Assembly (NCBI GenBank): GCA_015039365.1 | Contig: WION01000018.1 | Location: 404,673-468,672, forward strand | Source: Amanita rubescens | Taxonomy: Eukaryota; Basidiomycota; Agaricomycetes; Agaricales; Amanitaceae | Direction: 5' to 3' | Length of the DNA stretch: 64,000 bases | Part shown: piece after piece, positions 20,626 to 32,478 of the stretch | Layout of the letters: each line of letters opens with the position of its first letter | Position numbering within the stretch: the first letter of the stretch is position 1 | Translations under genes and position numbers: made by a program | Notes under the pieces: model-generated | Databases searched by the model: none | What the model was told of the DNA's origin: nothing | Seen by the model: the letters and a program-made list of their open reading frames with translations, nothing else

Positions 20626-22599
20626 TCAGGGACGCTTTCATCCTGGCACGGCCAAAAGAGCCTAATCAACCATCACGCCGAACTTGGGGCTTTGTGGCTT
20701 AATTTGACCCCTAATATGAAGGCACACGACTCACGAAATTGCGAGGATGACCGAGGACACTCCTTATGACATCGGTGCCATTGTATTAGTCTGTTCTAAC
20801 ACTGACAGGTTATATCCCAGACCCGCCGAACATCCGAAACGCGGTTATGTGCCAGTACGCCGCTCTATGGTCCTCCCTCCGCTCTCTTGTCTCATTGTAG
20901 AGAGGTTGCCGTCATGTTTTATTATTGCTCGCATGTCCACAACCACCCTTCTGTTGACATCCTTCCTGCCTTGGTTTACTAGGATGTCTGATCACTACCA
21001 GAGAGCCACTGACGGGCCATTCCGGACCAGAGGATCCGGAAGAACACGACCAGGTGCGTAGGTACCCGAACGCCACGCTCTAACTCATTTCATCTGTCAA
21101 AGGTCAGCTTTACGAGAGGCTTCATCATTCCGACCAATTCGCTTTCGGAGCTCGATCGGTTGACAGGACGTTTTTGAAGATCTCCTCAGTATCGTTCGCG
21201 TAGCTGTCTCCCCGATTGAGTGCAATCCGAGGGAGCGAGCCCCTTACGACGTGGAGCACGGCCGCGGTCGGCTGATCTCAACTGCGTGATTTGGTACTCA
21301 AAAATCAAGAGATCCAAGTGGAACACGGATGACTGGTCTCCTCATTTGTATGCTACCAATGGTGTTGTTGACGAAAAGGACCCTGATATGGAACAGACGT
21401 CCAGCCTTGACGCCGTTTGACCCCGCCGCAAGTACGTGAATTGCACCCTCGGAGCTGGGTAAACAAGGTAATTCAAATATGCATTGGACAGGCCGCATTT
21501 CCTACATTTATGGGGGCGAACTCGAGACCTTCCTTGGGAAGCAAGGTCATTATTACCCATATTGGCAAGTCGGCACTGCCTACCGTTGCTATCTCCATTT
21601 TAATTATTTTTGTGCCAACGGGCGCTTTGGCACACGTGTATACCATGCTCATTGCCTTTCCTGTACTCTTATATGGATTCGGAATATTTCGGATTACTCT
21701 GTACTTGCTGTACGTCAGGGGTAACGTAAATGAACTTGTGGAGCATATAGCCTGGGGAAAGTTAGGGGAGTTAGGACACCACATTTAAAATATCCGGATC
21801 CGCCATGCTCCGTTGCTGCCGTCGACGGTGATTCCCGTTGCTTATAATTAGTATTGTGCGGTGCGACCTGGTCAAGCAACATAATGTATGAAGGAACTGG
21901 GAGTGCAGGAGGCGCGGGCAAGGTAGAGAAGAAAACTTGTCGCTAAACACGAAACTCAGCTAACGCGATAGGTCAAGTGTGCGCATGGCCAATGCATATG
22001 AGTCCGCCCTTCATTTGAAGAAGTCTAAAAACGGATTACCCCAGAAGGATATACATCTTACCTTTCGGCGCACTTGCTGAATCATTTAGCCTTCTCAATA
22101 GCAGCAAAGATAAACCAAATGTCGTTTACTTGATCAGATTCTTTCTGGAATCAATGACACTAATATCCTCTTTCGTCAAATCGCCTCCCACAATCCTTCC
22201 GGCTCTCGGAAGATCGGTCCTGGTTTTAAAAAAGATTATATAGGCGACAGGGAAGAGACACATGGGGCGCGATGGCAACGTCCCACAATGTCGTCTTCAA
22301 AACCTTGACGCAAAACCCAGTCCGCATTGGGAGACCTCTAAGTGATCTAGCTCGTCCGTAATTCACGTCACAATAAGTGTTGAGAATATTCCGGCTTTGA
22401 GAAGATGTATAGACGAACTGCGCAACGGGCGTTCCAAGGTTAACTCGGCAAACATGACGATAGTTATTGTTAAACATTAACATTGAAGTTTGATGTATGA
22501 TAGTAGTGTGTACCGGTTCCGTAGGCCATCAGAAGGAGGTTTAATCTATGATGTCGGGAGAAGCGCTGTTACGGTGTAAGCTTGAACATCCATATCCGG
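20626..22599. other. Gene-poor stretch
   Basis: Nearly 2 kb with only short open frames. The longest, 21417-21788 plus, has a hydrophobic segment (VAISILIIFVPTGALAHVYT) but no start context, homology or introns that I can support. Confidence 0.4.
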
Positions 22600-22781
22600 T
22601 ATTTCTCTCTAAAATCAAGGGCGATGGACCCGATCAGGCGATGCAAGTTGGTCGGCCGAGTATTATGAGCACCAGGGCAAGGGCACCATCGCATGGCTGA
22701 GGAATAGTACCCGCGATAAGGTCGACAAGAATGCTCTTTGCCCACTACGTTCGCCCCTACAATGGCGATACGAGAACCCAT
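22600..22781 (-). pseudogene. Fragment resembling an ABC ATPase Walker A region
   Basis: On the minus strand the frame reads SRIAIVGANVVGK and breaks; one base later the sequence continues as SILVDLIAGTIPQPCDG. Together these resemble the P-loop and following helix of ABC-F proteins (RIAIVGANGVGKST pattern). One base is extra between the halves and the rest of the domain is absent. Likely a decayed gene fragment. Confidence 0.35.
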
Positions 22782-22799
22782 GCTAAGTCAAGGGTACTA

Positions 22800-23860
22800 G
22801 TACGAAATGAAACCTCACCCTGGGCCGAATGGCAGATGCTGACAGAAACCATTTTATTTCTTCCCTCGGTAAGGGAATGAGTTTGAGTGAGGGAATTTTC
22901 CCGAAGCGGAATCAACGTAGTAGAAGCTTTGAAAATTTGACAGCTCGACCTGTTCTATCGATCCAGCTGCCTTGCCGACCATGGCTTGGAGCCTTGGACT
23001 GGTGGACCAAAATTCAAATTCATATGGGACAACCGCAATGATAAGACACATATCGTCAACCATCGAGCACGGCAAAACGGAAGATTGACTAACTTTCCGA
23101 TGCGTGCAGTCTCGTCCTGACTCCTGCTCAGTTTCATTTGAACAATCTTTTTTTCTCTTTCGTCTTGACATACGCCACATAGTGGTACTGTAATACATAA
23201 GCTTTTAGCCCTGGAGACGGGATTGGAAAAGTTTCGGGAGTGAGAAGTGATAGCGGGATTGTAAATTGAGAACTTGCAGCGGTAGGCAGGTGGCTCATCT
23301 AATATGTAGAAACGGCAAATGCGGCTTAAGAAGGAGGATCCACTCGCATGGGCGAACACTCATATCTTTTGTGACTTTTGCTGTGAGAAACGGATGTTAC
23401 TGGCAAATACACATCATCTTCTTCCACATATCTCGGATACTCAGACTGGGCTGCAACATTGGAGTAAACATTCTCACGAAATAATCTCCATATTAGAATA
23501 TCAAACAGCACCATTGATCGCTTGATCTTTCCATCCTTCAGCGTCGTGCCTCCTGATTTCGCCGTCATAATGATACAAGCTCAGATACATCGCTGTCATG
23601 TTCCTCCACACCTCAGATTTCCGGGCGCAGAACGCAGAACTCGAATCGTTCTACACTTCATGAAGACTGATATTCGTCCGCCTGCCTTCAAGCGACATTT
23701 CAATGGGTACTACAAGTGCTGCGGTTGGGCAGCGACTGATGAGGTCGTACGCGGACTACACAACTTTGTATGTTTTTCAAGTCGTTCATCTGTAGTTATT
23801 CTTCATCAGACCGACTCGGGCCTAGCCAATCGTATTAACATGAAACAAAGATTCTGGATG
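22800..23860. other. Gene-poor stretch
   Basis: No coding or structural feature that I can support. Only short unrelated open frames on both strands. Confidence 0.4.
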
Positions 23861-23864
23861 AAAC

Positions 23865-24167
23865 TCAAGTTTTGACCATCGCCTCGAAAGTCTGAGTCGT
23901 TGCAGGCTTAGCCCGACAACTTGAAACGTGTCGGTTGAGCATGTATAGGGATGTGCCGCATTTGAGACCATCGAATCCACGCCCTCTATGCCCTCTCGAA
24001 CTCCAATGGCGTCTAAGGTCGCCCTTCCTTTTAATTGCTCTACCACATTCGCAGCGGTAGACAAGCGATCCATCGACCTCGGATGTCTCCCGCCTGAAGG
24101 AAGGCTTCTTGGAGTTTGTAGCCTGGATCTCGAAGTCCGCCAACACACCGAGCGGCGTACCAGTCAC
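23865..24167 (-). pseudogene. Small C2H2-type zinc-finger gene, degraded copy (B)
   Basis: Paralogue of the gene at 19742-20134. The first finger is kept (YRCECGRAIKRKGDLRRHW...RGH), but the second is shortened: the first Cys is lost and the segment between Cys and the helix is deleted (DGLKCGTSLYMLNRHVSSC). The hydrophobic C-terminus is missing. The frame is open for 100 codons, so it could still be translated. Confidence 0.55.
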
Positions 24168-24244
24168 CGGTCCATCCCCACGTATTGCTGGCGGAGTAGA
24201 AGAGGTCGCAGAATCCTGCGCGGCGTAGCCGACTAGTCAATGCG

Positions 24245-25365
24245 ATATAAGATAGAACAATTCAGGGCTCACATTGAAGGTGATGAAAAGCTCGAGAAAG
24301 TCCAAAAAGTCAGAGCTGAGAGCGCCAGCATCGGGTGTAGACCATGTGCCTGGTGAAGAGTCGGACGGATGGAACGTTGGGTTCGTATTCATATTATCTT
24401 GCTTCTGCTTGGGGTTTGCGTACTGCTACCATCATCTCTGCGTCTGGATGTTTATCAATCTCGTTGGAGCTAAGCTTGATCAATGAAAGGCGCTATTGAA
24501 GTTACATGAAAATAAGATTAGCGTCAGGAGTTATACGGCGCACATATGTAAACCTCGGATCCCTATTGGTGAAATAGCTGTTGCAAGGTGTCAATCAATG
24601 ACGCTTGCGGTTACAATTATCGAACTGAGCCATGACACTTTCGAAAATGCTTGTAAGCATAGTACCTTGTTCTTTGCCCTAATAGAAAGCTTAGCAACCG
24701 GAGTAGCGCGGCGCCATGTTCTCAAGCGCTTCCCATACTAGCTGTGGATCGTACTGCGCAAAGGAGGGCTGTACAATCGATGCAGGATAAACTCACAATA
24801 GTATCATAGTGGGCCGAGGTTATTGATGGGCATGGCAGCCTGACATAAATAAAGGCCGTATTCTCGACAGAGCGCCCGAATGTGGGGACCGGACACGACC
24901 GGCCTCCGCCTTTTTCATACGTCACTATTCTCCCCATTTAGTTAATTCCTCTCGTCAATTACATGTAGGTAGTAGTACTTGTCCAGCGGTTTTGATGGAT
25001 AGGTCGTGGTGGTGGATTAGGGTATAACATTAATAACAATAGTACGAAGCTTGACACCCAAGATCTGATAAAGTAGTGCTTCGACACATGAGCTTTAACC
25101 CGCCGGGTTTTTACGGGTACGGGTCGGGGTAACAAATGACTTACCCGAGTACTCGGCACCGTCAAATGCATCCTACTACCGCTCGTTGGCCGTACCGGAC
25201 GCAGGACGCGATGTAAGTAATGCTGCGTTGCGCACATATAGCGACGTTGCGACTGACTGGGTGCATATAGCAGCCATTTTGACCTCTGTGTTGCTCTGAT
25301 GGCATCTCCGTACATCCTGGGCATTCATAATGCGCATATAGCCACGATTTTCACTCCGCCGCACC
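24245..25365. other. Gene-poor stretch
   Basis: No gene that I can support. An ORF at 24274-24486 has a Lys/Ser-rich start and one hydrophobic segment but nothing else. Confidence 0.4.
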
Positions 25366-25369
25366 ACAG

Positions 25370-25815
25370 GTGAGCCACGTGAAGTGTTTTCGACGTTGCT
25401 CGCTCACCATCTTCTCCCTTGCCCTCCGCCACTCAACCCATGCCCCGTTGCACCCCGCCATATCCACCACAACCTCCTGCATCCAGCCGCACCCCACCAA
25501 GCTTCAGGCAAGCCACGTTAAACCCGGATTTCGACGTTGCTGAACCGCTGCCTCCCTCCCTCCCCTCCGCCACTCAACTGCGGTTGCCGTATCCCGTTTT
25601 TCGCAAGACGACAAAATCCAACGAGGAAAACAAGAAAAATGCGCATCTAACGACGTTTTGCACCCGTCGCACCCCAGGTGAGCTATGAAAACAGTTTTTG
25701 ATGTTGCTAACTCACCACCCTCTGGGACTCGGCTGCACCCTGCTGCGCCCTCGTTGCACGCTCTGCATTCCTCCACACACCCCCGCACCTTGTCGCGTGC
25801 CAGGTAAGCTATGTT
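25370..25815 (+). repeat. Imperfect Pro/His-codon-rich repeats
   Basis: A block resembling CAGGTGAGCTA followed by (T/C)GACGTTGCT recurs at about 25368, 25509, 25674 and 25799, roughly 125-165 bp apart. C-rich stretches with many CCCC and CACC words lie between. The GGTGAGC and GGTAAGC words mimic splice donors. The repeats are degenerate and no coding function is clear. Confidence 0.45.
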
Positions 25816-26099
25816 GCTAATCGGTCACCCTCCCCTCGCTCTCCACCGATCAACGGCACCCCGCTACACGACACCCCACGACACCCTGCCGCAACCCTCG
25901 CCAAGTCATTCCTCCGAAGCGCTCGCAATTCGCTTTCGACGCCCGCCATTCCCCGCCCTCAACTGTTTGCCATCGCTTGGCTCTTGCACACGTTCGTCAA
26001 GTGATTTCTCAACGACGAGCACTCTAACGTGATTATAGGGCCTGCTGTCTTCCGTCTCTCATCACATAATTGTTTGTCAATTTCCTCTCGTATTTCATT

Positions 26100-26689
26100 G
26101 ATCTATAGTTGTCATCATGTACATCCTGTATTACACAATGATAATAATATATTTGATGTCCATTACAAAGGGTGAACCTGAGTAGCAAAAGAGGTTTTTG
26201 GAAGCTAGACCATCACTCTCCAAAGTCATATATTCACTCCCAAAAGGCATGCTGTCACTCCTGGAGTAAATGTTCTGTCCTCCAGGAGTGAATCCAGCCC
26301 TTTTCCAAAGTAGCCCCACTTTGGGCACTCTCAGCACTCTCAGCACTTTGGCAAAGTGCTCAAAGTGCTCAAAGTGACATCAGGGGTTTTGCTGATGCTT
26401 ACCTGTGCACATGCCTAACCACAGCCCTTTCTGACATCTGTGCAAGCTCTGTAGAAGTTTCCTTCAGTGCCTTTCACAGTTGTTCTGCCACTGTATTGTG
26501 TCATACATACTACAAACCTACATTGCCGAGTCAGGTTTTTACATACATGTACATTCTGAGCATACTGAAACATAGCAAAATTGATATACTCAATACTATT
26601 TCCCCCTTTTCCACATTCCTTTAAGACCCTTGAGAAATTTCAAGTCCGAGTCCTCAGGTTTTGGTGTTATGCCTTGCAGTATGTGAAAG
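26100..26689. other. CpG-depleted 3' flank of the NLR gene with an inverted repeat
   Basis: Almost no CpG, like the adjacent NLR gene. Around 26320-26375 are short direct repeats (CTCAGCACT, AAGTGCTC) and a perfect 9-bp inverted repeat, AGCACTTTG-G-CAAAGTGCT, that could form a hairpin. No ORF that I can support. Confidence 0.5.
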
Positions 26690-29046
26690 CTAGAAGGCTA
26701 TATTAAAGAATAAATTAGGCATAAATATGATAAAGTCATTTAGGTGGTTTACCATGCTTTCAGGCTTGTGCTGATGTTGTGCCCTTGCACCATCCAATAC
26801 TACAAGCTTTGTTTTTCTTGCATTCATCACATCCATCTCAAGCTTCTCTGCCTCATCCCACCTTCCCTGATTCCTATATGTTGATGCCAAATTGGCCATG
26901 CTAGTGAGAGTATCTGGGTAGTCCAATCCAAACTTTGTTTTTCTTGCATTCATCACATCCATCTGAAGTGTCTCTGCCTCATTCCACCTTCCACGGTTTG
27001 AGTATGTTGATGCCAAATTGGCCATGCTGGTGAGAGTGTCTGGGTGGTCCAATCCAAGCATTGTTTTGAATCCATTCATCACATCCATCTCAAGCTTCTC
27101 TGCCTCTTCCCACCTTCCCTGATTCCTGTATGTTGATGCTAAATTGCCTATGCTGGTGAGAGTGTCTGGGTGGTCCAATCCAAACTTTGTTTTTCTTGCA
27201 TTCATCACATCCATCTCAAGCTTCTCTGCCTCATTCCACCTTCCCTGTTTCCTGTATGTTAATGCCAAATTGCCCATGCTGAAGAGAGTGAATTGGTGGT
27301 CCAATCCAAACTTTGTTTTATTTGCATTCATTACATCCTTGTGAAGCTTCTCTGCCTCATTCCACCTTCCCTGATTGTCATATGTTACTGCCAAATAGGC
27401 CATGCTGGTGAGAGTGTCTGTGTGGTCCAATCCAAGCTTTGTTTTTCTTTGATCAACTGCAACATGTAACAATTGTTCTTCCTCATCCCAGCTCCCAGCA
27501 TGGTTAAATACAAATGCAAATCTTGCATATTCATCATCATAGTACTTGCTGCTCAACTTTAATTCCAATCCATGCAAAAGGTTTGACCTAATGTGTGGTG
27601 CAAGTGATTGACAAAGTTCATAATTATCACTATTCCAGTCAGGAGTTATTGAGCAGGACAACAGTGCTCTTGCTCTGTAATAGTGATCAGGTACTTCTGC
27701 TTTTGGTATGCAGTTCCTACTCCAGTCATTTACTAGTAGGTGCATGGAATACAAGCGATTATGACTTCTGACAAGAGAGAATGAGAGCAAAACCTGGATG
27801 CCATTCAGAAATTTCAATTTGTCCCACTGCCCATGTTTTTCCATGAACACAGTTTCATCATCCAGCAAACCCAATGATGATGAAAGATATTTACGATCTT
27901 CAACATGTCTTTTCATGTAGTTCTCAGCAGCACATTTGAATAATTCTTGTGGTATATTGGCATGATCTAGGAAAGCAAAAATCCTCAAGAGCTTGATGGC
28001 ACTTTGTGCTGCAACACATTCCTTCAATCTACCATTTGCAGCTATATCCTCCATCTTTTTAATGGAAATGTCCCATGTCCCATATGTAGATGTCCCATAA
28101 CCTGAAGCACCCTCAAACTTTCCTGGACTATCCCTCATTAATTTGTTCTTGTATCTTGAGTGCAGTTCCAAATAACCATTAATGCTGCAACCACAGGAAT
28201 GCATATATGCTCCTGCTTGGTCAATGGCTAGAGGGAATCCATCCAATTGTGAAACAAGCTGCTGGGCCAGATTATAGATATCATTGTCTGTGTCATCAAA
28301 CATGGCTGACTTCAAAAGCAAGGAAATAGCATCTTCATCTTCCATGCCATAGATCTCCATTGAGTTCTTGCTAAATGTGAGCCTCTTTAACCCAATATTC
28401 CTGCTTGTCATCAGAACATTTCCTCCATTTCCTGGTGGGAGGAACTTTTCAACTACTGAGTAATGTCCATCTGCCCCATCATACACCATAAAAAAGTTGG
28501 GCCTTTTAGAAATCCAATCAAGAGCAGATCTGGCTGAGGGTCTACCATCTTGTGTAAGTGCTGTAGGTTGAGGATATCTGTGTGAGTACAAATTCAACAC
28601 TTTTCTCTGAAGAAGCATCAATCCAGAATATGTCAGAGAACCTTGAATGAATCAGTTATTTGAATTACTTTACTATTGTATGAAATACTCACAAATCAGG
28701 ATTTTCTTCAATGAATTTAAGGCAAATCTGTGTCTTGCCAATGCCACCTAAACCATGCAAAAGGAAAAAATTCCTTTGTCCTTGAACTTGGGAGATAAAA
28801 TGGTCCTTCAGCTTCTGCAAGTACTTATCTTGGCCTGTAAAGAAAGTACTAGAATGTTTAACAGGAGGTAAAGGGGGTATATCAATATTGTTGAAATTGT
28901 AGTTGACCTATGACTTCATTATTGACAAGATTCAGGTGAAAAAATGTGAAATGCAATACCTCTATGAACTCACTATCCATAACAGCAACATTCTGGTATC
29001 CAGCAAAGTTACCAGTATTCACTACCTGAGGCGGATCTGCTGACAT
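26690..29046 (-). CDS. NLR-like protein: P-loop NTPase plus kinesin-light-chain-type TPR array
   Basis: Proposed exons: 29046-28960, 28907-28693, and 28641 onward to the stop at 26690. The N-terminus is short (MSADPPQVVNTGNFAGYQNV). The NTPase has a clear Walker A (LLHGLGGIGKTQ, ~28730-28761), an FSDIFWIDASSEKS strand, a Walker-B-like FFMVYDGADG, a sensor-like VLMTSRN and the GFPLAIDQAGAYM motif typical of NB-ARC/NACHT ATPases. The C-terminal half is a TPR array of 42-residue units. Fungal NLRs are regarded as sensors of non-self and cell-death inducers. Near 28600 the frame of FSDIFWID differs from that of the long ORF; a 40-nt GT-AG intron would repair it, otherwise it is a frameshift. The tail after the last TPR (VVLDGARAQHQHK...) looks foreign. 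The whole gene is CpG-depleted, unlike its neighbours. Confidence 0.78.
26815..27470 (-). repeat. 126-bp tandem repeats encoding TPR units
   Basis: The word CATTCATCAC recurs at 26821, 26947, 27073 and 27199, with a variant at 27325, exactly 126 bp apart. Each unit encodes 42 residues with the pattern LDHPDTLTSMANLASTYRNQ and GRWDEAEKLEMDVMNARKTK. Near-identity at the DNA level indicates recent duplication or gene conversion between repeats. Confidence 0.9.
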
Positions 29047-29049
29047 GGT

Positions 29050-29925
29050 GATCACAGTCTACAGAAAGATCATATATGGAATTGAGACTTGTACTCGGAA
29101 TAGACCAAAATGAGGTTACCTGGTTTCGTGCGATGAATGATGTAGCTATATGATGGTCAAGAAGAAAGGAAGTAATGTAACATGTCACATGGAACTCAGG
29201 GCTCTCGGCATAGTCCGGCAGATGGCGAATGCAATCAAACATGTGGGTTGTGGGCCACCACGCGCGGCATGGTCCGAGGCCGGGGTTCCTACAGGCATGC
29301 ATAGATCCATATTATCAGAGTTTAAGTCTAGCGTTTCGCTAGGACGTGCGTCAGTGCCTGTAGGATGTCTCGCGTATAACCGGGAACGTTCGTCGGAGAA
29401 TGCCGAGTGTAGCAATGACGCGCGGGTCTCGCCGATATTTACGATAATTTGTTCCGGCAAATTCCCTCCCTGGACTGATGCGTCGATGATAAAAACCCAA
29501 ACGCACACGTCATACTCGTCCGGTCTATTCCTCAAAGTATGTACTTATAACCTCGCCTTTTGTTGAAAACGGAATCAAGCCTGAGAAACTACGTATAGCA
29601 TTCCCAATATTATTGCCGGAACCGCGCCTCATCCTTTCAATCTCCTCTCTGATAGTGGCAAGCCGATTGATGGATGTCTAAGGGTCTAAGCATCCTCAGT
29701 GGCGTCAGCACAGAGCTATGTACACTTTTCGCTTCTTGTCCTCTAGAAAGATTTTTCACGTCCATGACCACACATTCCATGTTAACTCGATATATATGCA
29801 TTTAATGGACATATCACGAAAATAAACGAACTGAAAACGTCAAGAGCACTTTCTCCATTGGGATCAAGAACTAGTATCTCAATGCCTTAGTCGATAACAA
29901 AAGGATGGTGCATAGACCTCTCACA
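29050..29925. other. Intergenic stretch
   Basis: CpG returns to normal density here. Open frames exist on both strands (e.g. 29150-29566 plus), but none has recognisable features. Confidence 0.4.
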
Positions 29926-29929
29926 TGTG

Positions 29930-30235
29930 AACATTCGCATCACCAGAAGTGGCCCGACACGTGTGTTGGTCGAGCATGTATTGTCTTGAATACGACTTCC
30001 GGCACCTGACACAGTAAAATCCGCGTCCCCCGTGTCTCCTCGTGTTCCAATGGCGTTTTAAGTCTCCCATTCTTTTAATCTTCTTACCGCACTCAGCAAC
30101 GGTAGACAGGTGAGCCGTTAATGTCGGACATTTCGATCCTGTAGGACGGCCTTTGAGGACTTGTAGCGGAGGGAGTCATGGCATCCTCTATGTCTTGCAT
30201 GGCAAAATCAACTGACTACTCAAGGTTAATGTTAC
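29930..30235 (-). pseudogene. Small C2H2-type zinc-finger gene, frameshifted copy (C)
   Basis: Third paralogue of the 19742-20134 gene. The minus strand reads MSDINGSPVYRC, then an extra base creates a TGA. Skipping that base restores ECGKKIKRMGDLKRHW...RRH, the GGRG linker and the second finger YCVRCRKSYSRQYMLDQHTC. All finger ligands are present, so the copy looks recently inactivated by one insertion. Confidence 0.65.
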
Positions 30236-30239
30236 GATA

Positions 30240-31075
30240 TCGAACACGACCAAATACTAATGAGACCTCACGTAGATGGCATTGAAAAGGTTCCATAAGT
30301 CAAGTTGGAAGTCAATGCCAGGGGTAACTGTGTTGTTGTGAGCCATTGGTCGTCACAAGCCTATTGGATGAACCTGAACGCTCAAGGCGATCTTTATATA
30401 CTGGTCCCTGCCAGTGAGAGATAAATAATCGAGCAAATGAAGATGGGCATTGTGCCGGAAAGGATGAAAAAGCGCGTTGTATGCTATTCCGCGTTGCGTC
30501 CGTGGTGCAAGGAGGCCTAAACGAGGATGAAAAAAGTAGGGTTCTGGCGATCCGTTTCACTAACGCTAAACGATATTTTTTGAGCGGACGAAGATGACAA
30601 ATGGGGGTGTGTGAAGTTAACTCAAGCGAAGTCCGAACCCGAGATCTCTGAGCCAGATATCAAACGTTCAATAGTTTGTGCGCAACGCGTTTTCGGCTTC
30701 CGTGGCGGTACTCTTCATGGGCCCGAATGCCACACCTCACTTACCAATGATTTTTGAGTCAGATGTTTACAGGGGGGGTGCGAAATTACAGGGCGACAAT
30801 AGGGTAATAGGTCCGTATCTTGCTGTACAGTGAATGCGACTACTAAATTCCGTGGTCTCGGCGTAAAACCTTCGCCATTTTCCTCCGCTCGATTGGGGGT
30901 GGTCACGCTTTTCAGGGAACTGGACGCTCGTTGGTAATCAAATTTATTCCTTGCTAGGGTCCATGTACCGTAAGGTCCATAGTCGAAGACCAGGGCGCAC
31001 AGGTACCCGGCTGATTCTTGTCAGTAACTCCCATTCACCATGGGCGCCTATGCTCTGCGCAGTATCGCCGCTCAC
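30240..31075. other. Gene-poor stretch
   Basis: Nothing that I can support; short open frames only. Confidence 0.4.
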
Positions 31076-31077
31076 TC

Positions 31078-31262
31078 AGAATAACCGCCGCCGCCATCTC
31101 GCCGGTCTCCCTGATCCACATGGAGCAAAGAATTGAAACGAATAACCCACCGCTGCCATCACATCATCCCCCGCATTTCCCAGAACCGCACGGAGTAAAG
31201 AATAACCCACCGCTGCCATCTCACTGACATCCCACATTCCCTTGAACCGCGTGGAACCGTTC
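31078..31262 (+). repeat. Imperfect ~60-bp tandem repeat, three units
   Basis: GAATAACCCACCGCTGCCAT and variants start units at about 31079, 31139 and 31200, each followed by a C-rich stretch and a GG(A/T/C)-GTAAAGAA/GTGGAA type end. No coding role seen. Confidence 0.55.
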
Positions 31263-31264
31263 GT

Positions 31265-32478
31265 TTTCACCTTCTGATTCGTGTCAGCATAATGGTGGCA
31301 GATCAACAAAAGGTCTCGGCTGTTACTACTCGGCCGGTCCGATGTTATAATGACGGAGGGAGTGAGAGCACGCCGTATGTCTAGTTGTTAAGTTTATATA
31401 TATAGGCTATCTAATGCGGAGACCTCGCACATAGGGAAACTTGCATCCTCCCAGGCCTACCGAGTTGAGAGGCCTCGTTTCATTGTTGTCGTTGTCCGTT
31501 GTATAATCCAGTCGGGATCGTTCTTTCTTCGTCATTACTTAAATCGATCAATATTGATCACGTCGTAACGGATAGAATCTGGTCACCATGATTTCACTTC
31601 CCTTTGTTCCGCGGCTGACGGATTAGTTATTAATTACTAACTGGTATGAGCGAATGAAAACTCGGCTTTTGCTCACCTAAACACTATGCGATCATGATTA
31701 AAAATGAGTATAAGCAGCTACCAAATTGCAAGTCATGTCTGGAATATCTTACCCACAAAGCGCTGTTTAGTCTTCACGAGCCGCACGCAATACGACTATC
31801 CCGCACAGACGATGCGTTGGCAGGTGAAGAATGAGTTGCAGCATTTCCACGACGTCAAGCGGACTCTGAAATCGGCGTCTTGCCAATTGCTCCAGACCAG
31901 TTCCTGAGACCGTAGTACTAGTGATCCGCGCGCCTTGGCATCTTACCGCTGGCACCCATTCTCTTTGATCGGGTAAATCTACGGAAATCAGCACGGTCTC
32001 TTCGGCATGCGTGGAATCAAAGTGAGTGTTATCGAGTATGCCGTGATATATGGTGTATCAAATATCAATCATATATACCTCTCGTTACACAATGTCATCA
32101 CGTTACAAACGGATAGAAATAGGGCATCAGTGCAAATAGGGTTTCATCGGCCAGGTCAAATTCCCATTTTAATGCAAAATCCGGGCACTGGGCGACAAAT
32201 GTTAACGTATGGGGCGCTGACCACGGTAATAGTCTGAATTAAACGTATATTTGGAGTTTGACCGGAAGCCGACGTACAACGCGTCCAGCATCTCCGTATG
32301 TCGATGGTCGTTGGTGAAGCGGCTGGGCTGCTCTCGTATACTTTCGTATACGGTTTCGTCTTCGTCTCGTTTATCTCCTTGAATCAAGGCCCGCAACAGT
32401 CAGACTTTCTTCTACTAGGCGTCCCTCCTTATGGAGGATGTTTGAGTGAAAACGAAAGTGGGAAAGTACGCGGTGCCT
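31265..32478. other. Gene-poor stretch
   Basis: No gene that I can support. A TATATATA run lies at 31397-31404. Confidence 0.4.

Noticed and set aside
24500..26040. Possible LTR or other transposon suggested by repeats and low gene density
   Set aside because: No terminal repeats, reverse transcriptase, integrase or transposase motifs could be found.
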